NCBI RefSeq assembly: GCF_030439915.1
Contig: NZ_JAQFJG010000009.1
Location: 1 to 64,000, forward strand
DNA: 64,000 bases
Source of the DNA: Streptococcus sp. SPS1
GTDB lineage: Bacteria; Bacillota; Bacilli; Lactobacillales; Streptococcaceae
Direction: 5' to 3'
Shown: piece after piece, positions 38,301-47,348 of the stretch
Numbering within the stretch: position 1 is the first letter of the stretch
Layout: the number at the start of each line of letters is the position of its first letter
Program-made: the position numbers and the translations under genes
The notes under the pieces: generated by a model
Told to the model about the DNA's origin: nothing
The model's input: the letters and a program-made list of their open reading frames with translations, nothing else
Database searches by the model: none

Positions 38301-38837
38301 TTGAAAAAAGCTCACGTTTATGCTACCCCTGCTATTGGGGCTGCTCTCATTGCTGTTTTGGCACAAATCAGTCTTCCAATTGGACCTGTCCCCTTCACTC
38401 TGCAAAACTTTGCAATCGGCTTGATTGCTACTGTCTTTAGACCGAGAGAGGCTGTACTTTCTGTTGGACTCTATCTTCTTCTAGGTGCTATCGGTCTTCC
38501 TGTTTTTGCAGGAGGTGGAGCTGGTTTTCAAGCTTTAGTTGGTCCTACTGCAGGTTATCTTTGGTTTTATCTTGTATACTCTGGACTTACTTCTTCCCTA
38601 ACTAACAGCGAGAGTGGTATTGTCAAGATTTTTCTTGCAAACCTCTTGGGTGATGCCCTTGTCTTTGTCGGCGGGATTCTCAGCTTACATTTTCTTGCTG
38701 GAATGGCATTTGAAAAAGCTCTTGTTGTGGGGGTCATTCCCTTTATCATTCCAGACCTTGGTAAACTTCTGGCTATTAGTTTTATTAGCCGTCCCCTACT
38801 TCAACGCCTTAAAAATCAGGCTTACTTTGCTAACTAA
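38301..38837 (+). CDS. bioY: Biotin transporter substrate-binding protein BioY
   Basis: 178 residues starting at TTG 38301-38303, with GAGG upstream inside the operator arm. It is the S component of an energy-coupling-factor transporter: about six hydrophobic segments, with the typical LPIGPVPFTLQNFAIGL and LLGAIGLPVFAGGGAGFQAL motifs. It uses the shared EcfAAT module encoded elsewhere. No biotin-synthesis genes are nearby, in line with biotin auxotrophy of this group. Confidence 0.94.
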   Translation: MKKAHVYATPAIGAALIAVLAQISLPIGPVPFTLQNFAIGLIATVFRPREAVLSVGLYLLLGAIGLPVFAGGGAGFQALVGPTAGYLWFYLVYSGLTSSLTNSESGIVKIFLANLLGDALVFVGGILSLHFLAGMAFEKALVVGVIPFIIPDLGKLLAISFISRPLLQRLKNQAYFAN

Positions 38838-38874
38838 AAAAGGATATCGAGTTGTCATGACTCAATATCCTTTT
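38838..38874. terminator. Bidirectional terminator between bioY and the YdbC-like gene
   Basis: AAAAGGATAT (38838-38847) with ATATCCTTTT (38865-38874) plus an inner GAGT/ACTC pair. T-rich on both sides. Confidence 0.8.
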
Positions 38875-38890
38875 CTTTCATTTTGAAAAC

Positions 38891-39106
38891 TTAGTTGCCT
38901 TTAAAAGCATCCACCATTGTTTGAAATTCTTCATTGGAGAGAGTAATCCCCTTGCCCATTTTAGTATGATCTGGACTCCAAGCACGAATATCAAACTTTG
39001 CAGGGGCACCATTAAAGCTCACACGGTTGATTTCCTTAGTCCAACCTTTTTCGTTTTCAGAAAGAGTCAACAAGTGCTCTTCGATTTCAAATGTAAATTC
39101 TGCCAT
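38891..39106 (-). CDS. PC4/YdbC family single-stranded-DNA-binding protein
   Basis: 71 residues, MAEFTFEIEEHLLTLSENEK..., with GGAG upstream. The conserved block KEINRVSFNGAPAKFDIRAW then SPDHTKMGKGITL and NEEF matches the YdbC family, which folds like human PC4 and binds single-stranded DNA as a dimer. A role in transcription or DNA repair is inferred. It is a single gene convergent with bioY. Confidence 0.85.
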   Translation of the reverse strand: MAEFTFEIEEHLLTLSENEKGWTKEINRVSFNGAPAKFDIRAWSPDHTKMGKGITLSNEEFQTMVDAFKGN

Positions 39107-39204
39107 TTTCTTCTCCTTTTTTAACTTTCATCTGATTATTCGTAAAATCTTGTAGATTTTAGGAAAATTTTATATAATATTGATATAAAAGAAGGGAGGC
39201 CACT

Positions 39205-39525
39205 ATGAGACATAAATTCCAGCAAGTTCTAGGTAAAATACATGACTTTTTAAATGGACATGACCAACCAGACCAGACTGAAAGCAACTCCCTTACAGCC
39301 ACTATTGAAGAGGCTATCCAGAAACAAACCGCTGTTCACCTTATCTTGTCAGAGACAAGTTTTACAGGTGACATCATCAAATACGATCAGCAAGGACAGC
39401 AAATTATTGTGAAAAATTTTGCCAAAAATGTGACCCGTATTATCCGCATAAGCGATATTCAACGCCTGCGATTTGTCCCTTCAACTGTCCAAACAGCCCA
39501 AAAAAATAGATTTAAGAAAGAGTGA
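39205..39525 (+). CDS. Conserved hypothetical protein
   Basis: 106 residues, ATG after GAAGGGAGG. A polar N-terminus of about 45 residues is followed by a beta-rich domain (VHLILSETSFTGDIIKYDQQ, IIVKNFAKNVTRIIRISDI) and a basic tail. The second half resembles small YolD-like/SH3-like domains, but this is a loose impression. No membrane segment. Function unknown. It shares a bidirectional terminator with the ATP-cone gene. Confidence 0.65.
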   Translation: MRHKFQQVLGKIHDFLNGHDQPDQTESNSLTATIEEAIQKQTAVHLILSETSFTGDIIKYDQQGQQIIVKNFAKNVTRIIRISDIQRLRFVPSTVQTAQKNRFKKE

Positions 39526-39552
39526 GATGTAGTTGCTTCATCCCACTCTTTT
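39517..39552. terminator. Bidirectional terminator
   Basis: AAAGAGTGAGATG (39517-39529) pairs with CATCCCACTCTTT (about 39539-39551), then T residues. It serves the convergent hypothetical and ATP-cone genes. Confidence 0.75.
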
Positions 39553-39555
39553 TTC

Positions 39556-39894
39556 TTAGCGAATTTGTTCAAAATGTAAATGAACTGCGATATGATCTCC
39601 ATAACCACTTCTTTCCAAGTCACGTTGTAAACGATAGGAAATGTAGTGTTCTGCAATGGTAATGTAACCTGCACCCAGTAGACGATGTTCAACCATAGAC
39701 TGAATCATGCTGATAGTAGCACGTTCCACCTTGGCCTCTTCCAAATCCAAAACCACTTTCTTAGTGACTTGTGCAAGGTTTTGACGCAAATCATCTGTCA
39801 ATACATAGACAGTCTGGGCTGCCTTTAAGATAGCTTGGTAAATCTTATCTGGATTAAATTCAGCAATTTCTCCATCACGTTTGATTACTTGCAT
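39556..39894 (-). CDS. Stand-alone ATP-cone domain protein
   Basis: 112 residues made up almost only of an ATP-cone: MQVIKRDGEIAEFNPDKIYQ, AILKAA, IQSMVEHRLL, IAEHYISYR. ATP-cones are normally N-terminal modules of ribonucleotide reductases or of NrdR, where they sense ATP/dATP. Here neither the reductase nor a zinc ribbon is present. It follows trmD by 11 bp and is probably co-transcribed. A nucleotide-sensing adaptor role is possible. Confidence 0.85.
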   Translation of the reverse strand: MQVIKRDGEIAEFNPDKIYQAILKAAQTVYVLTDDLRQNLAQVTKKVVLDLEEAKVERATISMIQSMVEHRLLGAGYITIAEHYISYRLQRDLERSGYGDHIAVHLHFEQIR

Positions 39895-39905
39895 AGGTTT
39901 CTCCT

Positions 39906-40625
39906 TTATTCTTTGTTTTCTTTAATTTCTGCCAGCATTTTTTCTTCTTCTGCTGTCAGTTGATAATCTTCAAGCAAATCCGGTCTGCGCTCGTAGGTTT
40001 TCTTTAAACTCTCATACAGGCGCCACTGACGAATCTTTTCATGGTGCCCGCTCATCAGAACATCTGGGACAACCATGCCTCGATAATCATAGGGACGTGT
40101 GTACTGAGGGTATTCAAGAAGGCCTGAAGAAAAACTATCATCTTGGTGGCTAGACTCCTTGCCAATCACTTCTGGAATCAGGCGTACCGTAGCATCAATC
40201 ATGGTCATAGCCGCCAACTCTCCACCAGTCAAGACATAGTCGCCCAAGGAAATCTCATCTGTCACCAAGGTCTTGATCCGCTCATCATAGCCCTCATAGT
40301 GACCGCAGATAAAGATAAGTTCTTCCTCTTGGGCCAAATCCTCAGCATAAGCCTGATCAAACTGCTTTCCAGCAGGATCAAGGAGAATGACGCGCGGATT
40401 TTTCTTTTCAATAGCATCAAAGGCATCGAAAATAGGTTGGGCTCGGAGCAGCATCCCCTGACCGCCTCCGTAGGGCTCATCGTCGACATGGCGGGCCTTT
40501 TCAGCATTTTCTCGGAAATTATGATACTGGATATCCAAGAGCCCTTTTTCTCGAGCCTTTCCAACGATTGAGTGCTCCAGTGGAGAAAACATCTCCGGAA
40601 AGAGGGTTAAAATATCAATCTTCAT
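39906..40625 (-). CDS. trmD: tRNA (guanine-37-N1)-methyltransferase
   Basis: 239 residues. SAM-dependent methylation of G37 next to the anticodon prevents +1 frameshifting. The trefoil-knot SPOUT fold shows in [13 protein letters not shown] and [18 protein letters not shown]-terminal [20 protein letters not shown] and [18 protein letters not shown] are family signatures. It overlaps rimM by 11 bp in the usual rimM-trmD order. Confidence 0.97.
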   Translation of the reverse strand: MKIDILTLFPEMFSPLEHSIVGKAREKGLLDIQYHNFRENAEKARHVDDEPYGGGQGMLLRAQPIFDAFDAIEKKNPRVILLDPAGKQFDQAYAEDLAQEEELIFICGHYEGYDERIKTLVTDEISLGDYVLTGGELAAMTMIDATVRLIPEVIGKESSHQDDSFSSGLLEYPQYTRPYDYRGMVVPDVLMSGHHEKIRQWRLYESLKKTYERRPDLLEDYQLTAEEEKMLAEIKENKE

Positions 40626-41133
40626 CGTCTAACCCTTCTAAGATTTCCACATCGACGCGGTTATTCGGAATATCAACATTGAGAATCACTAGTGGGATAT
40701 AAGGCAAGAGCAAGTCACGCTTGCCTTTTCGCTTGACCACCCAGACATCGTTAGCACCTGGTTGCAGGATTTCTTTGATGGTTCCAATCAAGTTATCACC
40801 CTCATAGACCTCCAAGCCGATAATCTCGTGATAGTAGAATTCACCGTCGTCTAAATCATTCAAATCTTCCTCAGCAACCTTGAGACTGTATCCCTTATAC
40901 TTTTCGATAGCGTTGATATGGTACATATCTTTGAATTTAATAATGTCAAAGTTCTTCTGTTTACGGTGGCTAGCAATGGTCACTGTTTGAACGAACTGAT
41001 CTTTTTCATCAAACAAGGCCAGCTCAATACCTTTTTTAAACCGTTCTTCTGCAAAATCCGTCACAGACAAGACTCGCATCTCACCCTGTAATCCCTGCGT
41101 ATTGACGATTTTCCCAACATTAAAGTAGTTCAT
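40615..41133 (-). CDS. rimM: 16S rRNA processing protein RimM
   Basis: 172 residues. N-terminal RimM domain ([20 protein letters not shown]) and C-terminal PRC-barrel ([40 protein letters not shown]). It binds S19 and assists maturation of the 30S head. In most streptococci rpsP and a KH-protein gene lie just upstream. Here the upstream gene is an unrelated hydrolase, marking a rearrangement. Confidence 0.97.
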   Translation of the reverse strand: MNYFNVGKIVNTQGLQGEMRVLSVTDFAEERFKKGIELALFDEKDQFVQTVTIASHRKQKNFDIIKFKDMYHINAIEKYKGYSLKVAEEDLNDLDDGEFYYHEIIGLEVYEGDNLIGTIKEILQPGANDVWVVKRKGKRDLLLPYIPLVILNVDIPNNRVDVEILEGLDDED

Positions 41134-41163
41134 CTTGTCTCCTGTAGTCTCCTTCTTTCCATC

Positions 41164-41952
41164 TTATTCTGACAATTCTCGAATAATAGCCGCAATTTTT
41201 TCGGATTCTGACCATTGTAAATAATGGTGATTCCCTCCTAAAATGAGTCTAGCATTGGAAGTCCAATATTCTGATTCTCTGTACTCTTTTTCTCTATAAG
41301 GCTGACAAAAAACAAATACAGGGATACAATCTGGTATTGATACATCCTCAAAATCTTCCTCAGTAATCTCTCCAGATATCTGAAATCCTGGATTTTGTTT
41401 TTCTAACTCTAAGCCTTTTTCTTGCATTATTTCCCAGATTTCTTTATTCATTTCAGTACTAAATGTTGCTTGAGTTAAGTTCTTAAAATAAAGTTCAGGA
41501 CCACACTCGTCAATCAGCCTCATCTGCTCTTCCATTTCTGGATAAGGATTTTCTGAAAAATCAGCAAACATGACATTTTTAGTTGTCGGTTCAATTGCTA
41601 CTAAAGCCTGACACTTAATTGGTTTGTTGAGCAATTTACAAGCTAAAATTCCACTCAAACTATGTACACAAAGTATATATTCAGAAATCCCTAATTCTTC
41701 AAGTACTTCATAAACTGCATCTACAAGATTATCCAGATTTTTGTCAGATTGGTCATGAATCGGACTCCTACCTGTGTTCGGAAAATCAATTGTCAAATAA
41801 CCAATTGTAGGAGGAAGTTTTTCAAGTATAAGTGAAAAATTTTCATAACTTGGTAGCAAACCTGCTCCATTTAAACAAACTAGCACTTTCTTTTGCTTTT
41901 GATAAGTAACAGAGAGACTACCAATTTTCGTAGATACTTCAATCCTCTTCAT
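41164..41952 (-). CDS. Alpha/beta-hydrolase
   Basis: 262 residues from ATG 41950-41952 (MKRIEVSTKIGSLSVTYQ). A GTG four codons earlier is an alternative. The nucleophile elbow is VHSLSGILAC (catalytic Ser), an oxyanion region is NGAGLLPSYENF, the acid is probably in FVFCQPYREKEY, and the catalytic His in GGNHHYLQWSE. It is cytoplasmic and of unknown substrate. Base composition is more AT-rich than in rimM, and it sits in the rearranged block. Possible esterase, lipase or haloperoxidase-like enzyme. Confidence 0.82.
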   Translation of the reverse strand: MKRIEVSTKIGSLSVTYQKQKKVLVCLNGAGLLPSYENFSLILEKLPPTIGYLTIDFPNTGRSPIHDQSDKNLDNLVDAVYEVLEELGISEYILCVHSLSGILACKLLNKPIKCQALVAIEPTTKNVMFADFSENPYPEMEEQMRLIDECGPELYFKNLTQATFSTEMNKEIWEIMQEKGLELEKQNPGFQISGEITEEDFEDVSIPDCIPVFVFCQPYREKEYRESEYWTSNARLILGGNHHYLQWSESEKIAAIIRELSE

Positions 41953-42049
41953 AAAGAAATCCACTCGTTCTATATAATGAATTATTAAAAATCCTTATCC
42001 CTTATTTTATCACGTTCCAAGGATTTTCTCAAGTTGGAGGAAGGGGACA

Positions 42050-42380
42050 TCAATTCTCCTTCACCTTCAAAAATCCTTCCAAATCACGTTCATGTTGGTA
42101 GTTAACGGCTGCGGTTTTGTCTTTCTCAAAGATAGTCTTGGTAAGGTCAATATGATTAATAGCTGCGATTGCGACGGTGTAGTGAATGATATCAGCCAGT
42201 TCTCTGGCAAGTTCCTCGTTCGAATCCTATCCCTTCTTTTCTACCAGAACGACCATTCAAAACCTCAGCTACTTCTCCGACTTCCTCCACTAACTTCATA
42301 AAGAGACCTTCCTCAGTCCGAGACTGCTGGTAATGTTCGAGTAAGTAGTCTTGGAATTGTCTAAACGTTAAATCTTTCAT
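42050..42380 (-). pseudogene. MazG-like nucleotide pyrophosphohydrolase, frameshifted
   Basis: The N-terminal part MKDLTFRQFQDYLLEHYQQS... KLVEEVGEVAEVLNG contains the metal-binding EExxE. About 16 codons later the frame shifts near 42220. The true continuation is in another frame: ELARELADIIHYTVAIAAIN (the ExxD partner motif) to HERDLEGFLKVKEN, with its stop at 42050-42052. The uncorrected frame ends at 42192. A one-base change separates both halves of the active site, so the enzyme (NTP to NMP plus PPi) is likely lost, unless this is a sequencing error. Confidence 0.8.
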
Positions 42381-42542
42381 CTTCTATTCCTCGCAAAAAA
42401 GCGAGACATTCGTCCAATGTCATTAAGTTAGTGATCTAACTACTGTAATAGGAGATATGATTGAGGTCATCAAAGTGATTCTCTATCGCATCTTCTATTT
42501 TTTGCATAACAAATAAAGGTTTTTTACCCTGTTTTTTGAGAT

Positions 42543-43451
42543 TTATGTTACTCTATAGATGAAATCAACTACCGATTGAGCTTTTATCTTTCTTGGATAT
42601 TTTCGATTCGATCGAATAATAGATAACTGTTTCTTGAGGTAGTTTTTCAACTGGAGAGAAGAAAGGGAACCGTTAAAAAACAAACGGCAGGCATAAGCCG
42701 CATCTGAGAAACACACTTTATATCTTTGTTTTTTGTGACTATTGTCGATGGCAACTTGCGAGGTTACCCAACGACAAAAGTTAAAATTTGTAAAGCGAGC
42801 AAAAATTTCTTGGAGCATCCCTTCCTTCTTTTTGGCATGAAAATTGACCAAGCCAATACTGTATTTCAGATCACGAAAACTAGTCTCTATGTCCCATCTG
42901 CTGGCGTAGAGATTTTTTAATTCTTGGACTGAATAGTCTGTATTCGTCACCAGAGTTTCGTATTTTCCTTCTTTCACTTCTAAACGCACCATACGAAAAG
43001 GAAGTTCATAGAGTGCTACAGGATCTTGTTTTTGACTTGTTTCTGGAAGAAAATCAAAAGTAGAATTGTGTGGAATAAAATGATAGTCATTGGGAAAATC
43101 ATGATAAAGTTTTTTGAGCTGATTGGTTTGCTTTCGTGATAATGTTAGAGAAAATGTTTGCTCAAAACACTCCGTATTTGGCAAGTTGAAGGAGGAACAC
43201 ATAGCAGGTTTTATTTGATAGCGTCTTTGAACAAAGGCTGAATTTGAAACTGTCAGTCTGGTATCTAGTAATTCTTTTGACAAGGATTTCCCTCCCATTC
43301 CCAGAATGGTACGAATCATAGTTTCTAGTGATAACCTTCTTTTATGAGTAAAGGCCTGTTCAGCTTGTTTGACGAACTCAACTTTTTGACCAATGATACT
43401 ATGAATACTCTTATTCAAGTGGGATTTTATCTGTTTTATCATGGAAAGCAC
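42543..43451 (-). pseudogene. IS4-family transposase with an internal deletion
   Basis: 302 codons remain open. The C-terminal Y-x2-R-x3-E-x6-K signature is present (YASRWDIETSFRDLKYSIGL). The region between VQRRYQIKPAM and SSFNLPNTECF, where family members carry the first two catalytic Asp residues (about 120 residues), is missing, yet the frame is kept. The product cannot catalyse transposition. It splits an IS630-type element. 42381-42542 holds no gene. Confidence 0.75.
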
Positions 43452-43469
43452 CTCCTTAACTATAGTTTA

Positions 43470-43799
43470 TCACATAAAAAAGAAACCCAAATACAGAATT
43501 GTATTTGAATTTCTTAACTTAATGAGATTGAATCCTAACTCCTCATATTTTTTTACATTTCGCCAAATCGTTGTTTGATTACAGTCTAAAAGCTCTATAA
43601 TCTCTTTATAAGATTTGCCCATCAGACGAAATAGAACGATTTGAAGGCGTTTATGATATTTAGCTGTACTAGAGTCTTTTAAAAGTGTTTTGATGACTTG
43701 GATTTCTTCTTTAGTTGATTTCATATCACTATTATATAATGCTTTTTGATTTTGGTCTAGTATTAGATTATTTTTTCTGTCTCACTTTTGGGGTACAGC
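43470..43799 (-). pseudogene. IS630-type element, 5' remnant
   Basis: The frame 43470-43724 encodes the N-terminal helix-turn-helix of an IS630 transposase (STAKYHKRLQIVLFRLMGKS, LLDCNQTTIWRNVKKYEELG). The frame then runs into foreign sequence at the IS4-like insertion. Upstream, CTCACTTTTGGGGTACAGCCC near 43780-43800 looks like the element end. The DDE half is absent here; a DDE half of the same family survives at 3612-3917. Confidence 0.7.
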
Positions 43800-43864
43800 C
43801 CATTTATGTCTGCTAGTCTTTTGGTTATTATTTCATCTATCTTTGTTAAAAGAAAGAATACTGA

Positions 43865-44122
43865 TTATGAATTTGGATCATCGAGACTACGACCATGTAA
43901 CCCTTTTTCACGTTGGACTTGACGTAGTTTCTCTGGTGTAACATCGTTTCCTTCTTCGTCCACAATTTTGATCCCTTCGATGTGGTGACGAACAGTGCGA
44001 CGATAACCTTCGATGTACTCCTCACGTAGTTTGGCTTGTTCTACTTTTTCTTCTGGGGTCAAGCCTTCTGTTTTTTTCTTTTTGGCAAGCTCGTTGATAC
44101 GATCAATTTTTTTAGGATCCAT
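43865..44122 (-). CDS. DUF896 family protein (YnzC-like)
   Basis: 85 residues, ATG after AAAGGAG. Helical hairpin sequence [20 protein letters not shown] then [18 protein letters not shown] is diagnostic of DUF896. The C-terminal [14 protein letters not shown] is flexible. Function is unknown. It follows glyS by 42 bp and likely belongs to the glyQS transcript. Confidence 0.9.
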   Translation of the reverse strand: MDPKKIDRINELAKKKKTEGLTPEEKVEQAKLREEYIEGYRRTVRHHIEGIKIVDEEGNDVTPEKLRQVQREKGLHGRSLDDPNS

Positions 44123-44164
44123 GTTTCTCTCCTTTATGATAAGATTTAATCCGTTTAACAGATT

Positions 44165-46201
44165 TTATTTGGTATTGATTTGGTTAAAGCGTGCAAGTTT
44201 AGCTGCTTTTTGAGTTAAATGAGACAAGATAGCCAAACGATTTTGACGGACAGCCTGATCTTCGGCCATAACCATAGTATTTTCAAAGAAAGCATCAATA
44301 ACTGGACTAAGCGCAAAGAGCTGTTTCAATTGCTGACTTGCAGCCCCTGACAAAACGAGTGATTCTACTGCTTCTGCCAAGATTTTCTCTTCTTCATTCT
44401 CAAAGAGAGCTGAATCAACTGTAGCTACTCCTTCTGCCTTATCAGCCAAGTTGAAGGCACGAGAGAGGGATTCGACAGATGGTTTGAAATCTTCTTCCTT
44501 GCTTGCTTCTACGAGAGCACTTGCTGCTTCCAACATATCCGCCACAACAAAGTTTGATCCTGCAAGAACGGCTTCCTTGATGTCTTTTGGAGTAGAACCC
44601 ATCATCTTATCAACACGAGCCTTGATAAAGTTCATAACTTCTGCTTTATTTTCATAAGTCAAGCTGTCAAATTTCAAAGCATAAAGGCTATCAATCAGCT
44701 CATCCATAGCAATGTGCCAACCAAAGGCATCCAAGATACGAACCACACCTTGCGTCGCACGACGAAGGGCATAAGGGTCATTAGAACCTGATGGAATCAA
44801 GCCTACTGAGAAGAAACTCAAAATCGTATCCAATTTGTCTGCAATGGCTAGAATGGCTCCAACCTTGCTCTCTGGAAGTTCTCCTTCGGCTGATGTAGGC
44901 ATGTAGTGTTCACGAATAGCAGCTGCCACTGCTGGAGTTTCACCAGCAAGAAGGGCATATTTTTCACCCATAATTCCTTGGAGCTCGTCAAATTCACCAA
45001 CCATACCTGTCAACAAGTCAAACTTGTAAATGGCTGCTGCACGGGCTAGGTCAACTGTTTCATCAGCTGATAAACCTGCTTTTTCTGCCAAGAGAATAGC
45101 AATCTGACCAGTACGAATCATGTGTTCACGAAGGGAACCAATTTTCTCATGGAAAGTCACATTGTTTAATTTTTCAACAAGATCTGAAATCACCAATTTT
45201 TGGTCTTCACGCCAGAAGAATTCTCCGTCTTCCAAGCGGGCTACCAAAACTTTTTCATTTCCTTTGATGACATTTTCCAAATGCTCTGCGTTTCCGTTAC
45301 GAACAGAAATGAAGTTTGGCAAGAGTTTACCGTCTTGATCACGAACAACAAAGTAACGTTGATGTTCCTTCATCGAAGTCACTAAGACTTCTTCTGGAAC
45401 TTCAAGGTATTTGGCATCAAAGCTTCCCATAAAGGCAGTTGGGTATTCAACCAAGTTCAAGACTTCATTCAGCAAATCCGCATCAATTTCGATATGTACA
45501 CCATGCTCAGTTTCGATTGCTTTGATTTGGTCAACAATCATTTGCTCACGTTCACGTGGGTCTGCAATTACAAACTGACGACGAAGGTCTTCTTCATAGC
45601 TCAAAGCTGACTGAATCTGGGTTTCTTGTCCCAAGAAACGATGGCCACGGCTCACACGCCCTCCCTTAATATCAAGGAAATCCAAATCAAACTCTTCTTC
45701 ATCTAAAAGAACAGTTAAAGTGTGAACAGGACGAATGTATTCAAAGGTGTTGTTAGCCCAGTGCATGCTGACAGGGAAAGTCAAGGACTTCAAGACGTCT
45801 ACTACACCTGGAACAATGGCTTCAACTGGTTGACCCACTTCTTCCTTGGTAACATAGACATATTCTTCACCCTTGATTTCACGGAATTCAATATCTTCAA
45901 CCGTCAAGCCTTTCCCACGGACAAATCCTTGAGCTGCTTTGGTGAAGTTTCCATCACTATCCAAGGCAATTTTCTTTGCTGGACCCTTGAAATCTTCTGT
46001 CAAATCAGACTGTTTGTCTGCAAGACCAGTCACACGAACAGCCAAACGACGTGGTGTTGAGAAGGTTTGAACAGCTTCAAAATACAGGCGGTTTTCCTTG
46101 AGGAAGGCTGCCATTTTTTCGCCTAGTTGTTTTTCACTTGGCGTAACAACATAGGCTGGTAATTCTTCAAGACCGAGTTCTACTAATAAGTTTTTTGTCA
46201 T
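44165..46201 (-). CDS. glyS: Glycyl-tRNA synthetase beta subunit
   Basis: 678 residues. The beta subunit of the bacterial alpha2-beta2 enzyme binds tRNA-Gly. Family motifs include [20 protein letters not shown], an HD-like region and a C-terminal anticodon-binding helical domain. The ATG follows GGAG. Unusually for this pair it is separated from glyQ by 211 bp of structured DNA. Confidence 0.97.
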   Translation of the reverse strand: MTKNLLVELGLEELPAYVVTPSEKQLGEKMAAFLKENRLYFEAVQTFSTPRRLAVRVTGLADKQSDLTEDFKGPAKKIALDSDGNFTKAAQGFVRGKGLTVEDIEFREIKGEEYVYVTKEEVGQPVEAIVPGVVDVLKSLTFPVSMHWANNTFEYIRPVHTLTVLLDEEEFDLDFLDIKGGRVSRGHRFLGQETQIQSALSYEEDLRRQFVIADPREREQMIVDQIKAIETEHGVHIEIDADLLNEVLNLVEYPTAFMGSFDAKYLEVPEEVLVTSMKEHQRYFVVRDQDGKLLPNFISVRNGNAEHLENVIKGNEKVLVARLEDGEFFWREDQKLVISDLVEKLNNVTFHEKIGSLREHMIRTGQIAILLAEKAGLSADETVDLARAAAIYKFDLLTGMVGEFDELQGIMGEKYALLAGETPAVAAAIREHYMPTSAEGELPESKVGAILAIADKLDTILSFFSVGLIPSGSNDPYALRRATQGVVRILDAFGWHIAMDELIDSLYALKFDSLTYENKAEVMNFIKARVDKMMGSTPKDIKEAVLAGSNFVVADMLEAASALVEASKEEDFKPSVESLSRAFNLADKAEGVATVDSALFENEEEKILAEAVESLVLSGAASQQLKQLFALSPVIDAFFENTMVMAEDQAVRQNRLAILSHLTQKAAKLARFNQINTK

Positions 46202-46412
46202 ATTTTTTCTCCGAAAAGTATCTTTTTATTTTCCAGTTTGCCTTATGTGATTGGCACGCAAGCAACCAACTTCGTTGTTTCATTGCTAAAGTTGGAGCCA
46301 AAAGTCTCCAATTTTGCCTAGTATCCTTAGTTTCACTAAGGATACCTTCATCACTGCGGCAACTGGCTCAGGGCTCACTCTGTTCGCCCATTTTCGTAAT
46401 TTGTCACTCTCA
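46202..46412 (-). other. Structured spacer between glyQ and glyS
   Basis: 211 bp with a perfect 10-bp hairpin (GTATCCTTAG 46321-46330 with CTAAGGATAC 46336-46345), a second stem TTGGAG/CTCCAA around 46302-46318, and GGGC/GCCC near 46373-46391. No T tract follows, so these are not clear terminators. A short frame (MKVSLVKLRILGKIGDFWLQ) exists but has no Shine-Dalgarno. It may be an inserted repeat. Confidence 0.5.
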
Positions 46413-47330
46413 CTATTCTGCGTCTTCTGCTAAGAGTTTAGCTCTTGTAGCTTCATCTAAAAGTGGGTAGCCTAGGCGTTTGCGCTCTGCGACAAAGGTT
46501 TTGGCTACGACGCGGGCCAAGTTACGGATACGTGCGATATAGCCTGCGCGTTCTGTTACAGATACGGCACCACGCGCATCAAGTAGGTTAAAGGTATGTG
46601 AACATTTGAGAACATAGTCATAGGCAGGGTGCACCAATCCTTCTTCCAAGGCACGACCAGCTTCTTTTTCAAACTTATCAAAGTTTTCAAGCAACATTTC
46701 TTGATCCGAAATTTCAAATGAATATTTTGAGTGCTCATACTCAGGCTGAATAAAGATTTCTCCGTATTTTACACCATCAGCCCACTCAATATCATAGACA
46801 GAGTCTACTTCTTGGATGTAAGAAGCCAAACGTTCCAAACCATAGGTAACTTCCGCAGTCACAGGGCCAGTTGCCAATCCACCTACTTGTTGGAAATATG
46901 TGAACTGAGTAATTTCCATCCCATCAAGCCAAACTTCCCAACCAAGACCAGCTGAACCAGTTGATGGGTTTTCCCAGTTGTCCTCAACGAAACGAATATC
47001 GTGCTCCAAAGGATTGATTCCCAATTTTTCCAAAGACTCAAGGTACAGTTCCTGGATATTTGATGGAGATGGCTTCATGACCACTTGGAATTGGTGGTGT
47101 TGGTAAAGACGGTTAGGATTTTCTCCGTAACGACCGTCAGCAGGACGACGTGATGGTTCTACATAAGCCGCATTCCATGGTTCAGGTCCGATAGCACGAA
47201 GGAAAGTGTAAGGACTCATTGTTCCCGCACCTTTTTCATTGTCATAAGCCTGCATGAGCATACAACCTTGGTCATTCCAAAATTGTTGCAAAGTAAGGAT
47301 GATTTCCTGGAAAGTCAATTTTTTAGACAT
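46413..47330 (-). CDS. glyQ: Glycyl-tRNA synthetase alpha subunit
   Basis: 305 residues. The catalytic alpha subunit activates glycine (class II): [60 protein letters not shown]. The ATG follows AAAGGAGTAAAC. It starts 18 bp after the metallopeptidase gene, so both should share the T-box-controlled transcript. Confidence 0.97.
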   Translation of the reverse strand: MSKKLTFQEIILTLQQFWNDQGCMLMQAYDNEKGAGTMSPYTFLRAIGPEPWNAAYVEPSRRPADGRYGENPNRLYQHHQFQVVMKPSPSNIQELYLESLEKLGINPLEHDIRFVEDNWENPSTGSAGLGWEVWLDGMEITQFTYFQQVGGLATGPVTAEVTYGLERLASYIQEVDSVYDIEWADGVKYGEIFIQPEYEHSKYSFEISDQEMLLENFDKFEKEAGRALEEGLVHPAYDYVLKCSHTFNLLDARGAVSVTERAGYIARIRNLARVVAKTFVAERKRLGYPLLDEATRAKLLAEDAE

Positions 47331-47348
47331 TGTTTACTCCTTTAGTTT

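Noticed and set aside
42381-42542. Hairpin CTCGC-AAAAAA-GCGAG and possible gene remains between mazG and the IS4 relic
   Set aside because: The stem is only five bases and no coding sequence is apparent.
43865-44122. DUF896 gene as part of the IS630 element
   Set aside because: It is a conserved Bacillota family with a good Shine-Dalgarno and lies directly behind glyS.
46290-46370. Short frame MKVSLVKLRILGKIGDFWLQ between glyQ and glyS
   Set aside because: Under 25 codons, no ribosome-binding site, and formed by the hairpin sequence.
46202-46412. Terminator between glyQ and glyS
   Set aside because: Hairpins are present but none is followed by a T tract, and the two subunits must both be made.
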